A stretch of 64,000 nucleotides of DNA from Flavobacteriales bacterium. GTDB taxonomy: Bacteria > Bacteroidota > Bacteroidia > Flavobacteriales_F > PHOS-HE28. The translations under genes were made by a program, and so were the position numbers. Shown here one piece after another: positions 27,133 through 35,836 of this stretch. Location: positions 682,001 to 746,000 of the forward strand of contig JADJQW010000002.1 of NCBI GenBank assembly GCA_016712535.1, read 5' to 3'. Below the pieces are notes generated by a model. The model had not been told where the DNA came from. It did not search any database and worked only from the letters and a program-made list of their open reading frames with translations. Position 1 is the first letter of the stretch; each line of letters starts with the position of its first letter.

Positions 27133-28107
27133 ATGCTGCGATTCCTACCCCGCCACATCCTGCTCCTATCGGCCGCCTTCTTGCTGGCAGGCGAGGCTGG
27201 TGCGCAGTATTTCCGGCAATCGAGCTACTGGAAGACCCACCGCACCGAGGTTGAGTTCGGCTTCGGGATCTCCAATTTCCTTGGTGAGCTCGGTGGCCGC
27301 AATCAGATCGGGTCCCCGTTCGTGTGGGACTTGGAGTTCAGCCAGACACGGCCTGCCGCAAGCCTTGCCTACCGCTATTACCTCGCACGGCAGCAGGCCC
27401 TGCGCCTGCGCTTCACTTACGGGATCCTGGCCGGTAATGACAACCTCACCACGGAGCCTTTCCGGCAGAACCGCAACCTCAGCTTCAAGAGCGATGTATT
27501 CGAGCTCTCGCTGGTCTACGAGCTGCACCTCTACCGGGAGGAGCTCGGCCACATCTACGACCTGCGCGGCGTGAAGGGCACCAAGAGCAGCCGGGTGGGC
27601 CTATACCTCTTCGGCGGCGTTGGTGGCTTCTACTTCGACCCGCGCGCGCAGTACAACAATGCTTGGGTCCGTTTGAAGCCCATGCGCACCGAGGGGCAAG
27701 GATTGCCCGGCGGTCCCGATGAGTACAAGAACTTCCAGGTATGCATCCCCCTCGGCTTCGGTATCCGGCGCGCATTCACGAAGAATTGGAGCGGCGGCTT
27801 GGAACTGCAGTACACCAAGACCTTCACGGATTATGTCGATGATGTCAGCACATCGTATTACTACGGCCCTGACCCGCTCGACGCTCAGGATGTGAATATC
27901 CCGGAAGATGAGGTGGCAGGCTACTTGGCAGACCCGAGCTTGGGCCTCATGCCAGGCCAGACCGCTCGCGGCCAGCAACGCGGCGACGAGAAGGATCTCG
28001 ATGCCTACCTCTTCCTCAAGTTCACGGCCGACTGGAAGATCTACAAATACAAGAGCGGCAGCAAGAAGTACCGTGCCCGCATCCGTCGCGCCAAGATCGT
28101 CTTCTAG
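27133..28107 (+). CDS. DUF6089-family outer-membrane beta-barrel protein
   Basis: 324 residues. A signal peptide ends at AGEAGAQ. The mature chain alternates strands typical of an 8-12 strand barrel and carries the family phrases HRTEVEFGFGISNFLGELGG, SLAYRYYLARQQALRLRF, GGLELQYTKTFTDYVDDVST and the late YLFLKFTADWKIYKYK. A paralogue follows 545 bases downstream, with a PspC-like gene between. Such clusters next to uppS and bamA are common in Bacteroidota. Function is unknown; the setting suggests envelope assembly or maintenance. Confidence 0.88.
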   Translation: MLRFLPRHILLLSAAFLLAGEAGAQYFRQSSYWKTHRTEVEFGFGISNFLGELGGRNQIGSPFVWDLEFSQTRPAASLAYRYYLARQQALRLRFTYGILAGNDNLTTEPFRQNRNLSFKSDVFELSLVYELHLYREELGHIYDLRGVKGTKSSRVGLYLFGGVGGFYFDPRAQYNNAWVRLKPMRTEGQGLPGGPDEYKNFQVCIPLGFGIRRAFTKNWSGGLELQYTKTFTDYVDDVSTSYYYGPDPLDAQDVNIPEDEVAGYLADPSLGLMPGQTARGQQRGDEKDLDAYLFLKFTADWKIYKYKSGSKKYRARIRRAKIVF

Positions 28108-28135
28108 AAACGCGCAGCCTTGTGCTGCACCCGCC

Positions 28136-28366
28136 ATGATCGCGCCCATCCGTTCCTGGTTCGAGCAGCAGGCTTTCGGGGTCTGCCAATGGTGGGCAGG
28201 CAAGCTCAACGTGAAGGCCGAGCAGGTGCGCCTGAGCTTCATCTACCTCAGCTTCATCACCGCTGGTGCCCACTTGGTGGTGTACTTGGTCATGGCCTTC
28301 GTGCTGCAGCACAAGGAGCGCATCAAGCAGCCATTGCGGCGAAGGAGCACGGTGTGGGACCTGTGA
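28136..28366 (+). CDS. Small PspC-like membrane protein
   Basis: 76 residues from the ATG at 28136, 28 bases after the DUF6089 gene. The sequence FGVCQWWAGKLNVKAEQVRL followed by one long hydrophobic segment (FIYLSFITAGAHLVVYLVMAF) matches the PspC fold: a short amphipathic G-V-C-x-x-x-A motif, then membrane. PspC proteins sense or buffer envelope stress in other bacteria. The reading frame is open far upstream, but that part overlaps the barrel gene and is noise. About 285 bases without a gene follow. Confidence 0.75.
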   Translation: MIAPIRSWFEQQAFGVCQWWAGKLNVKAEQVRLSFIYLSFITAGAHLVVYLVMAFVLQHKERIKQPLRRRSTVWDL

Positions 28367-28571
28367 GCGGGGGCTCGTTCCTCTTCCGCCCTGAACGGCA
28401 TGCACCGATCAGGTTTGGTGAACAGAAGCCGCAATCGCTCGAGATGGCCGTGTGGAACGCTCTGCGAAGCGCTAGCAGATTTAGCCGATCGAGGCTGAGG
28501 TCCACGCTCCTCCTGCCGCAGCACCGTTACCCCCTTTCACGCACCTTAACACCCTACCGGCCAGCGCTTTC

Positions 28572-28600
28572 TTGCCAGTTGGGGCGACGGGGTACCTTCG
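28572..28600 (+). promoter_or_regulatory. Candidate promoter for the uppS-bamA run
   Basis: TTG (28572-28574), 18 bases, then TACCTTCG (28593-28600), placed 52 bases before the ATG at 28652. It lies in the 285-base gap after the PspC-like gene, where I see nothing else. This is the only TACCTTCG example with a well-spaced upstream TTG. Confidence 0.45.
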
Positions 28601-28651
28601 CCCGGCTTCCGAGGTCATACCACAGGCCCCGCCACGCCGTTCAAGCAACCG

Positions 28652-29497
28652 ATGCTCCGCGCCACGCTCGTATTCCTGTTGTTGGCATCAGGCCTGCGCG
28701 TTGCAGCCCAAGTGAATGAGCTAGGTGCCACCATCGGCGCGACCTATTACATCGGCGACCTCAATCCTTACAAGCACTATCCGGCCGATACCAGGCTGGC
28801 TGGCGGCCTCGTGTTCCGTCATAACCTCAACGACCGGTATGCGCTGAGGCTCCAAGGCCTCTACGGCACCCTTCAGGCCTTCGACAGCAACAGCGAGGAC
28901 GCTTTCCAGCTCGCGCGCAACCTGCATTTCCGCGCACCGCTCTTCGAGGCCTCCATGCTGCTCGAGATCAACTACTTCCCGTACCGCAAGCGCGGTAAGG
29001 ACGGCAAGAAGTGGACGCCCTTCGTGTTCGGTGGGCTGGCGTATTTCCGCGCAAGCCCAAGGGCGCAGTTCCAGGACAGCTGGTACGAGCTGCAGCAGTT
29101 GGGCACCGAAGGGCAGGGCACCTCGCAAGGCCCCAAGCTGTATCCGGTGGACCACATGGCCATTCCCTTCGGCGCGGGATTGAAGTTCAATGTGAAGCGC
29201 ATCGATTTCCAACTGGAATGGGGCATGCGACGCACCTATACCGATTACATCGATGATGTGAGCGGCACCTATTACGACAACGACCTGCTTGCCTTCGAGA
29301 ACGGCCCGCTCGCTGCGGCCTTGGCGGATCGCAGCGGCCTGGAGGACGCCAACCCCGGCTTCAGCAACACCGGCCGTACGCGCGGTGACCCCAACACGCG
29401 CGACTGGTACGTGTACTCGGGCCTCACCATCACCTATATCCTCAGCCGCTTCAGCGACTGCGAGGAGCAGTACAATTGGATGAAGCGCAAGCGTTGA
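28652..29497 (+). CDS. DUF6089-family outer-membrane beta-barrel protein (second copy)
   Basis: 281 residues with a signal peptide ending near LRVAAQ. It is a clear paralogue of the gene at 27133: compare LGATIGATYYIGDLNPYKHY, RHNLNDRYALRLQGLYGTL, PFVFGGLAYFRASPRAQF and FQLEWGMRRTYTDYIDDVSG. It ends in a charged tail (EEQYNWMKRKR). Its TGA overlaps the likely TTG start of uppS, so translation of the two is probably coupled. Its constant position next to uppS and bamA suggests an envelope role. Confidence 0.88.
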   Translation: MLRATLVFLLLASGLRVAAQVNELGATIGATYYIGDLNPYKHYPADTRLAGGLVFRHNLNDRYALRLQGLYGTLQAFDSNSEDAFQLARNLHFRAPLFEASMLLEINYFPYRKRGKDGKKWTPFVFGGLAYFRASPRAQFQDSWYELQQLGTEGQGTSQGPKLYPVDHMAIPFGAGLKFNVKRIDFQLEWGMRRTYTDYIDDVSGTYYDNDLLAFENGPLAAALADRSGLEDANPGFSNTGRTRGDPNTRDWYVYSGLTITYILSRFSDCEEQYNWMKRKR

Positions 29498-30294
29498 GCG
29501 CCTTCTTCGCACCTTCGCCGCCCATTTTGGAGAACGCAGCACATACCGAAGCCCTGAAGGCACGCATCGATCCCGCGCGCGTGCCGCAGCATGTGGCCAT
29601 CATCATGGATGGCAATGGGCGATGGGCCGAGCAGCATGGCGAGGCGCGCATCGTAGGCCATATGAACGGCGTGCAGGGCGTGCGCGAATCACTGCGCGGG
29701 GCCAGCGCCATCGGGGTGAAATGGCTCACGCTCTACGCCTTCAGCACGGAGAATTGGAATCGCCCGTCCGACGAGGTCGCGGCCCTTATGGACCTGCTGG
29801 TGCGCACCGTGGTGCAGGAGATCGACGAGCTGCATGAGAACAGTGTTCGCCTGCACGCCATCGGCGATATCGATAGCCTGCCCGATGCCTGCCGCGAGAC
29901 CTTGCAGCAGGCCATCGCGCGCACGGCTGGCAATACGCGGATCACGCTCACGCTCGCGCTCAGCTACAGCGCGCGCTGGGAGCTGGTGCGCATGGCCCGC
30001 CTGATGGCTCGAGATGCCATCGATGGGCGCATCATTCCCGAGGCCATCGATGAGAAGGCCGTGGGCGAGCGCCTCACGACGAAGGGGATGCCTGACCCCG
30101 AGCTGCTCATCCGCACCAGCGGCGAGCAGCGGATCAGCAACTTCCTCCTATGGCAGATCGCCTATGCCGAGCTCTGGTTCACGCCGGTGCTCTGGCCAGA
30201 CTTCCGGGAGGAGCACCTGTTCCAAGCCGTGCTCGACTATCAAGGCCGAGAGCGCCGCTTCGGCCTCACCAGCAAGCAAGTGACACACCCGTGA
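29494..30294 (+). CDS. uppS: Undecaprenyl diphosphate synthase (isoprenyl transferase)
   Basis: About 266 residues. It condenses farnesyl diphosphate with isopentenyl diphosphate units into the lipid carrier for peptidoglycan and other glycans. Motifs: QHVAIIMDGNGRWAEQHG with catalytic D39, then YAFSTENWNRPSDEV, and the C-terminal LLIRTSGEQRISNFLLWQIAYAE. There is no ATG before the conserved core. Candidate starts are TTG at 29476, 29494 or 29527; 29494 is chosen because it overlaps the previous stop as TTGA. bamA starts as GTGA over this gene's stop. Confidence 0.93.
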   Translation: MSAFFAPSPPILENAAHTEALKARIDPARVPQHVAIIMDGNGRWAEQHGEARIVGHMNGVQGVRESLRGASAIGVKWLTLYAFSTENWNRPSDEVAALMDLLVRTVVQEIDELHENSVRLHAIGDIDSLPDACRETLQQAIARTAGNTRITLTLALSYSARWELVRMARLMARDAIDGRIIPEAIDEKAVGERLTTKGMPDPELLIRTSGEQRISNFLLWQIAYAELWFTPVLWPDFREEHLFQAVLDYQGRERRFGLTSKQVTHP

Positions 30295-32846
30295 GGATCC
30301 GATCGGCCACCTTTCGCTTCACGGTATTCGCCTGCATGCTCGCACACGGAGCCATGCGCCTTTCAGCGCAGGAACAGCGTTCGGCCATGGACCACACGCT
30401 GCCGCAGACCTACGAGATCGGCGGCATCACGGTGAGCGGCACCCGCACCGTGGACCCCAGCGCGGTGAAGCTCTTCGCCGGCCTTCAGGTGGGCGACAAA
30501 GTGGAAGTGCCCGGCGAGCGCATCAGCCGCGCCATCCGGAACCTCTGGGAGCAGAAGCTCTTCAGTGATGTGGCCATCGAGGCCGCCGAAGTGCGCGGTC
30601 GAACCATCTTCCTGCACATCATCGTGCAGGAGAAGCCCCGTCTCTCCCGGTACAAGTTCCGGGGCATCACCAAGGCCAAGGCCGACAAGCTCGATGAAGA
30701 GGTGGGCCTCTCCCGCGGGCAGCAGTTCAATGAGGCCACCGAGCAGCGCGCTCGGCAGATCATCCGCAAGCATTTCTCTGACAAGGGCTACCTCTTCGCC
30801 GATGCACGCTTCACGCAGTTGCCCGATACGCTCAAGGGAGCGCTCTCCGATGGCGTGGTGGTCTTCATCGATGTGGATCCCGGCCCGCGCGTGAAGATCC
30901 AGGATGTGGCGATCTCGGGCAACAGCGCCATCAAGACCGCCAAGCTGCGGCGCAAGCTCAAGAAGACCAAGCGCAAGCGCTGGTACAACATCCTTGGCAG
31001 CAGCAAGTTCATAGCCGAGGATTACAAGGCCGACAGGCAGCGCGTGCTCGAGACCTATAATAACGAGGGCTACCGCAACGCCGCCATCGTGCGCGACACC
31101 ATGTACAGGGTGGGCCCGAAGCGCGTGCGCGTGGAGGTCGATCTGGACGAGGGCCAGAAGTTCCACTTCCGACAGATCACGTGGACCGGGAACACCAAGT
31201 ACCGCAGCTCGCGGCTGGACAGCATCCTCAACATCCGCAAGGGCGATGTGTACAGCAAGAAGGTGCTCGACAGCCGCCTGTACATGAACCAGACCGGCTT
31301 GGATGTGAGCTCATTGTACATGGATGATGGTTACCTCTCGTTCTACCCGGAGCCCATCGAGCTCGTGACCGAGGGCGACAGCATCGACCTCGAGATCCGC
31401 ATTCGCGAAGGGCGGCAGTACCGGATCCGCAACGTGATCATCAAGGGCAACACGAAGACCAATGAGCATGTGATCCGCCGGGAGGTGCGCACCAAGCCGG
31501 GCCAGCTCTTCAACCGCAGCGATGTGATCCGCACCCAGCGTGAGATCGCGCAGCTCGGCTACTTCGATCAGGAGAAGCTCGGCGTGAACCCCATCCCCGA
31601 CCCGCGCACCGGCCTTGTGGACCTGGAGTACACCGTGGAAGAACGCCCGAGCGATCGTTTGGAACTGAGCGGCGGTTATGGCGCCCAGCGCGTGGTGCTC
31701 AGCCTAGGACTCTCCTTCACCAACTTCAGCCTGCGCAAGCTTTTTGACCCCAAGGCCTACCAGCCGCTTCCGGCGGGCGACGGCCAGACCTTGAACCTCC
31801 GCGCGCAGACCAACGGCCGCTTCTTCCAGAGCTACAGCCTGAGTTTCGTGGAGCCCTGGCTCGGCGGCCGCAAACCGAACGCCCTGAGCTTCTCGGCCTA
31901 CCTCACGAGGCAGACCAATGGTGAAGCCCGCACCGTGCGGACAGCCGACGGCAAGCAGGCCAACCCCAAGCTCCAATCGCTCGATATCATCGGCCTTACG
32001 CTCGGGTTGGGACGAAGGCTCACGGTGCCCGATGACTACTTCATCCTGCGGCAGAACGTGAGCTACCAGAACTACAGGCTCAACAATTTCAACTTCGGCC
32101 AGGTGGTGTTCGATTTCGGCAAGGGCACCAGCAACGTGCTCGCCTACAGCATCCAGCTCTCCCGCAATTCGGTGGATGCGCCCTTCTTCGCGCGCAGCGG
32201 ATCCGATGTGACGCTCTCGCTCAAAGCCACACCGCCCTGGTCGTTGATGCAGCCCGACCGTGACTGGGCCGCACTGCCCGCCGCCGAGCGCTTCCGCTGG
32301 GCCGAGTTCCACAAGTGGAAGATCACCACGCAGTGGTTCAACCGCCTCACGCGGAGCAAGAGCCAGCACGACCTGGTGCTGATGGTGCGCGCTGGCTACG
32401 GCTTCATGGGCCGGTACAACAGCGCCATCGGCGATGCGCCTTTCGAGCGCTTCTACCTCGGCGGTTCGGGCCTCACCGGCTTCCAGCTCGATGGCCGCGA
32501 GATCATCGCCCTGCGCGGATATGACGAGGCATCGCTCTCGCCCCGCACCGGCAACTTCCTTGTGGGCAAGTACACCGCGGAGCTGCGGTTCCCCGTATCG
32601 CTGAATCCCCAGGCCACCATCTACACCTTGGCCTTCGCGCAAGCAGGGAACACCTGGGGAAGCGCTGAGCGCTTCGATCCCTTCAAGATGTACCGCAGCG
32701 CCGGCTTCGGCCTGCGCATCTTCCTGCCCATGTTCGGGCCCATGGGCCTTGACTACGCCTGGCGCTTGGACGATGTGCCCAACGCCCCGGGCATGGCCAA
32801 GAGCCAGTTCCATTTCACCATCGGCATAGATCTTGGCGAACTCTGA
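30291..32846 (+). CDS. bamA: Outer membrane protein assembly factor BamA
   Basis: 851 residues from a GTG at 30291 that overlaps the uppS stop by 4 bases; this start alone gives a signal peptide (FTVFACMLAHGAMRLSAQ). Several POTRA domains fill about residues 30-440 (EIGGITVSGTRTVDPSAVKL, NVIIKGNTKTNEHVIRREV), followed by a 16-strand-type Omp85 barrel. The barrel has the family motif ELSGGYGAQRVVLSLGLSF at its start and GPMGLDYAWRL at the end. It inserts barrel proteins into the outer membrane. The setting between uppS and the Skp genes is typical of Bacteroidota. Confidence 0.95.
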   Translation: MRIRSATFRFTVFACMLAHGAMRLSAQEQRSAMDHTLPQTYEIGGITVSGTRTVDPSAVKLFAGLQVGDKVEVPGERISRAIRNLWEQKLFSDVAIEAAEVRGRTIFLHIIVQEKPRLSRYKFRGITKAKADKLDEEVGLSRGQQFNEATEQRARQIIRKHFSDKGYLFADARFTQLPDTLKGALSDGVVVFIDVDPGPRVKIQDVAISGNSAIKTAKLRRKLKKTKRKRWYNILGSSKFIAEDYKADRQRVLETYNNEGYRNAAIVRDTMYRVGPKRVRVEVDLDEGQKFHFRQITWTGNTKYRSSRLDSILNIRKGDVYSKKVLDSRLYMNQTGLDVSSLYMDDGYLSFYPEPIELVTEGDSIDLEIRIREGRQYRIRNVIIKGNTKTNEHVIRREVRTKPGQLFNRSDVIRTQREIAQLGYFDQEKLGVNPIPDPRTGLVDLEYTVEERPSDRLELSGGYGAQRVVLSLGLSFTNFSLRKLFDPKAYQPLPAGDGQTLNLRAQTNGRFFQSYSLSFVEPWLGGRKPNALSFSAYLTRQTNGEARTVRTADGKQANPKLQSLDIIGLTLGLGRRLTVPDDYFILRQNVSYQNYRLNNFNFGQVVFDFGKGTSNVLAYSIQLSRNSVDAPFFARSGSDVTLSLKATPPWSLMQPDRDWAALPAAERFRWAEFHKWKITTQWFNRLTRSKSQHDLVLMVRAGYGFMGRYNSAIGDAPFERFYLGGSGLTGFQLDGREIIALRGYDEASLSPRTGNFLVGKYTAELRFPVSLNPQATIYTLAFAQAGNTWGSAERFDPFKMYRSAGFGLRIFLPMFGPMGLDYAWRLDDVPNAPGMAKSQFHFTIGIDLGEL

Positions 32847-32874
32847 TCCCGCCGCATACATTCACGCCCCTCGC

Positions 32875-33525
32875 ATGCGCATCCTCCTGATCCTCGCCCT
32901 GGCGGCGCTCCTTGCCGGCGATGCCGCCGCGCAACGAATCGCGTTCGTGAACACCAAGTACATCCTGGACCAGATGCCCGAATACGAGACGGCGCAGAAG
33001 GAACTGGACCGCTTGAGCAAGCAATGGCAGGAGGAGATCGACGAGCGCCACCAGACCATTCGCCGCCTGCGTGAGGCCTTCAATGCGGAGTCGATCCTGC
33101 TCACCGATGAGATGCGCCGCACGCGCATGGACGAGATCGAGAACAAGGACCGCGATGCCCGCGACCTGCAGAAACGGCGCTTCGGCCCCCAAGGCGATCT
33201 CTTCAAGAAGCGGCAGGAGCTGATCCAGCCCATCCAAGAGCGCGTTTACAACGCCGTGAAGGAAGTGGCCGGCACCAGCTACGTGGCCGTGTTCGACCTC
33301 AGCGGCCAGAACGGCGGGAACCTGCTCTTCGCCAGCGACAAGTTCGACAAGAGCGACCAAGTGCTGAAGAAGCTCGGCATCCGCCCCAAGCGTGATGGCG
33401 GCGGGAAGGAAGAAGAGTTCGGCAAGGACCCGGAAGAAACGAACGACGGAAAGGACGAAGGCCAGCCCCAGGAGCAGCCGCGCGACGGCGGCGATGGCGG
33501 ACGCGATCAAAAACCACCCCGATAG
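32875..33525 (+). CDS. OmpH/Skp-family periplasmic chaperone (first copy)
   Basis: 216 residues from the ATG at 32875. A signal peptide (LILALAALLAGDAAAQ) is followed by RIAFVNTKYILDQMPEYETA, the conserved Skp start, and long charged coiled-coil helices. The C-terminal tail of about 45 residues is highly charged and Gly/Pro-rich, longer than in classic Skp. Skp proteins hold unfolded outer-membrane proteins for BamA, which is encoded just upstream. TACATTCA at 32857 may be a separate promoter element. Confidence 0.9.
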   Translation: MRILLILALAALLAGDAAAQRIAFVNTKYILDQMPEYETAQKELDRLSKQWQEEIDERHQTIRRLREAFNAESILLTDEMRRTRMDEIENKDRDARDLQKRRFGPQGDLFKKRQELIQPIQERVYNAVKEVAGTSYVAVFDLSGQNGGNLLFASDKFDKSDQVLKKLGIRPKRDGGGKEEEFGKDPEETNDGKDEGQPQEQPRDGGDGGRDQKPPR

Positions 33526-33537
33526 ACGGATACGACC

Positions 33538-34056
33538 ATGAACATCAAGCAACTCGCACTCTCAGTCGCACTGCTCCTCTGCGGCGCGCAAGCAGCCACC
33601 GCGCAATCGGCCAAGCTTGGCCACATCGATCGCCAGCGCTTGCTGCTCACGCTTCCTGAGCGCAAGGGCGCCGAAGAGAAGATGCAAGAATTCGCCAAGA
33701 CACTCGATGAGCGCCTGAAAGCCATGGGCGCCGAGTACCAGGCCAAGGTGGCTGATGCGCAGGCGCGTGCCGAGACCATGACCCAGACCGAGAAGGAGAT
33801 GGTGGTTCGCGAGATCAACGAGTTGGAGCAGCGCATCCAGGCCGCGCAGGAGAAGGCGCAGGAAGACCTCGCCAAGCAGGAGGAGGAGTTGCTGAAGCCC
33901 ATGATCGAGAAGACCAATCAGGCCATCAAGGACGTGGCCGATGAGAAGGCCTTCACCTACATCTTCGACGTGAGCACAGGCATGGTCCTGTACTTCGACA
34001 AGGGCGAGGACATCATGCCCTTGGTGAAGGCCAAGCTCGGCATCACAACGCCCTAA
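33538..34056 (+). CDS. OmpH/Skp-family periplasmic chaperone (second copy)
   Basis: 172 residues, the classic Skp length. A signal peptide ends at AATAQ, then SAKLGHIDRQRLLLTLPERK, a coiled coil (about 45-120) and the closing TYIFDVSTGMVLYFDKGEDI that completes the small beta core. It follows the first copy by 12 bases, and murI follows by 13. Two tandem Skp genes after bamA are common in Bacteroidota. Confidence 0.93.
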   Translation: MNIKQLALSVALLLCGAQAATAQSAKLGHIDRQRLLLTLPERKGAEEKMQEFAKTLDERLKAMGAEYQAKVADAQARAETMTQTEKEMVVREINELEQRIQAAQEKAQEDLAKQEEELLKPMIEKTNQAIKDVADEKAFTYIFDVSTGMVLYFDKGEDIMPLVKAKLGITTP

Positions 34057-34069
34057 TCGCCTAGGCGCC

Positions 34070-34891
34070 GTGGACGCGCGACCGATCGGCATCTTCGATT
34101 CCGGCATCGGCGGGCTCACGGTGATGGCAGCCATCCGGCAGGCGCTCCCTCACGAGCGCCTGCTCTATTTCGGCGATAATGCGCACATGCCCTACGGCGC
34201 ACGCTCGCTCGATGAGGTGCGCGGCTTCAGCATGTCCATCTGCGACGCGCTGATCGCTCAGGGCTGCAAGCTGATCGTGATCGCGTGCAACACGGCGAGC
34301 GCCGCCGCGCTGAAGGACGTGCGCGCGCGCTGGCCCGATTTCCCCTTCGTGGGCATGGAGCCGGCGGTGAAGCCCGCCGTGGAGCAAACGCACAGCGGCG
34401 TGGTCGGCGTGATCGCCACGGTGGCCACTTTCCAGAGCGACCTGTATGCCTCGGTCGTGGAGCGCTTCTCGCAAGGCGTTGAAGTGCTGCACCAGCCCTG
34501 CCCCGGATTGGTGAAGCAGATCGAGGCCGGTGAATCGGACTCGCCGCTCACGGAGCAGATGCTGCGCGGCTGGCTCGAGCCGATGCTGGCGCGCGGCATC
34601 GACGCGCTGGTGCTGGGCTGCACGCACTATCCGATCGTGCGCCCGTTGATCGAGCGCATCGTCGGAGCCGGCGTGCGCGTCATTGATCCTGCGCCGGCCG
34701 TTGCGCGACAGGTGGCGCGTGTGCTGAAGGAGAAGGCGATCGATGCGGCCGCCTCAGCGACGGGCGCGGTTGAGGTGTTCACCAGCGGCGATCCGGCGCA
34801 CGTCGGAGCGATGATGGAACGAATGGGCCTGCCGAATGACCGGGTGGCTCAGGCGCTTTGGACCGGTGGTGCGCTCCGGCTCGAGCGATAG
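34070..34891 (+). CDS. murI: Glutamate racemase
   Basis: 273 residues from a GTG start at 34070. It makes D-glutamate for peptidoglycan. The two catalytic cysteines are C73 in VIACNTASAAAL and C184 in LGCTHYPIV; D10 lies in IGIFDSGIGGLTVM, and GDNAHMPYGARS is also typical. It closes the envelope run from DUF6089 to murI. The gene ends 8 bases from a convergent deoxynucleoside kinase gene, with no terminator hairpin between them. Confidence 0.96.
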   Translation: MDARPIGIFDSGIGGLTVMAAIRQALPHERLLYFGDNAHMPYGARSLDEVRGFSMSICDALIAQGCKLIVIACNTASAAALKDVRARWPDFPFVGMEPAVKPAVEQTHSGVVGVIATVATFQSDLYASVVERFSQGVEVLHQPCPGLVKQIEAGESDSPLTEQMLRGWLEPMLARGIDALVLGCTHYPIVRPLIERIVGAGVRVIDPAPAVARQVARVLKEKAIDAAASATGAVEVFTSGDPAHVGAMMERMGLPNDRVAQALWTGGALRLER

Positions 34892-34899
34892 GCTACGGA

Positions 34900-35706
34900 T
34901 CAACGCTTCTTCGCTACCGCCTTGCCGTGCGTTACGGGCTTCGCGCCGTCCTTGCTGGGCAGCGGTTTCAAGGTGCCCTGCTTCAGCGGCTTCATCGCTG
35001 GCTTCGGGTCGGGCTTCGCAGCACCGGCCGGCTTGGACAGAGCGGGCTTGCCTGGCGCAGAAGGCTTGCTCGCCGGGTCCGGCTTCTCCATCGGGAAGAG
35101 GCCGTGGATCTCCGCATCGATGCGGTTGATGATGCGGCCCAAGTCCTCTGGATTGGTGTGGAAGGCATTGTCCTCCACATCGATCACCAGCAATTTGCCC
35201 TTGTCGTACTTCTCGATCCAGGCATCGTAGCGCTCGTTGAGGCGCTTGAGGTAATCGATGCTGATGCTGGCCTCGTAATCGCGGCCGCGCTCGGCGATCT
35301 GCTTCACCAGCTTCTCCACCGGTGCTTGCAGGTAGATGAGCAGATCGGGCGGCACGATGGCGCTCTCCATGTTGAGGAAGAGGCGGTGGTAGTTCTCGAA
35401 GTCGCGCGTGGTCATCAGCCCCATGGCGTGCAGGTTGGGGGCGAAGATGTACGCGTCCTCATAGATGGTGCGGTCCTGCACCACGTTGCGGCCGCTGCGC
35501 CGGATATCGAGCAGCTGCTCGAAGCGCGAGTTGAGGAAGAAGATCTGGAGGTTGAAGCTCCAGCGCTGCATGTCCTTGTAGAAGTCGAAGAGGTAAGGGT
35601 TGTTGTCAACGGCCTCTTGGAGCTGCTCCCATTTGTAGTGCTTGGCCAAGAGTTGCGTGAGCGTGGTCTTGCCGGAGCCGATGTTGCCTGCGATGGCGAT
35701 GTGCAT
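34900..35706 (-). CDS. Deoxynucleoside kinase with a Lys/Pro/Ala-rich C-terminal tail
   Basis: 268 residues. Residues 1-206 form a complete dNK: P-loop GNIGSGKTT (7-15), the acidic EAVDNNPYLFDFYKD, the DRT motif in VVQDRTIYEDAYIFAP, and the lid RGRDYEASISIDYLKRL. It phosphorylates deoxynucleosides (deoxyadenosine or deoxycytidine type) in salvage. The last 62 residues are an odd low-complexity tail (PALSKPAGAAKPDPKPAMKP) strongly basic in charge and not part of the fold. A second, tail-less dNK is encoded at 41528. The tail might bind nucleic acid or membranes; that is inference. Confidence 0.9.
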   Translation of the reverse strand: MHIAIAGNIGSGKTTLTQLLAKHYKWEQLQEAVDNNPYLFDFYKDMQRWSFNLQIFFLNSRFEQLLDIRRSGRNVVQDRTIYEDAYIFAPNLHAMGLMTTRDFENYHRLFLNMESAIVPPDLLIYLQAPVEKLVKQIAERGRDYEASISIDYLKRLNERYDAWIEKYDKGKLLVIDVEDNAFHTNPEDLGRIINRIDAEIHGLFPMEKPDPASKPSAPGKPALSKPAGAAKPDPKPAMKPLKQGTLKPLPSKDGAKPVTHGKAVAKKR

Positions 35707-35717
35707 GGGCGGTATGC

Positions 35718-35753
35718 AGGTTGAGGGTTGTAGGTTGATGAGGTTGAGGGTTG
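35718..35753. repeat. Direct repeats, AGGTTGAGGGTTG family, copy 4
   Basis: Two identical 13-mers, AGGTTGAGGGTTG at 35718-35730 and 35741-35753, with AGGTTGATG between. Unlike the other copies they point the same way and no opposite arm is present. They lie in the 130-base gap upstream of the deoxynucleoside kinase gene. Confidence 0.7.
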
Positions 35754-35836
35754 TTGCCGACCGCTCAGCGGCTGGCGAAGTTATCCGGGCACCGCAACCG
35801 GCGCCCGATCGTGGAAAACTCGTTCGGCCTGCGCGA

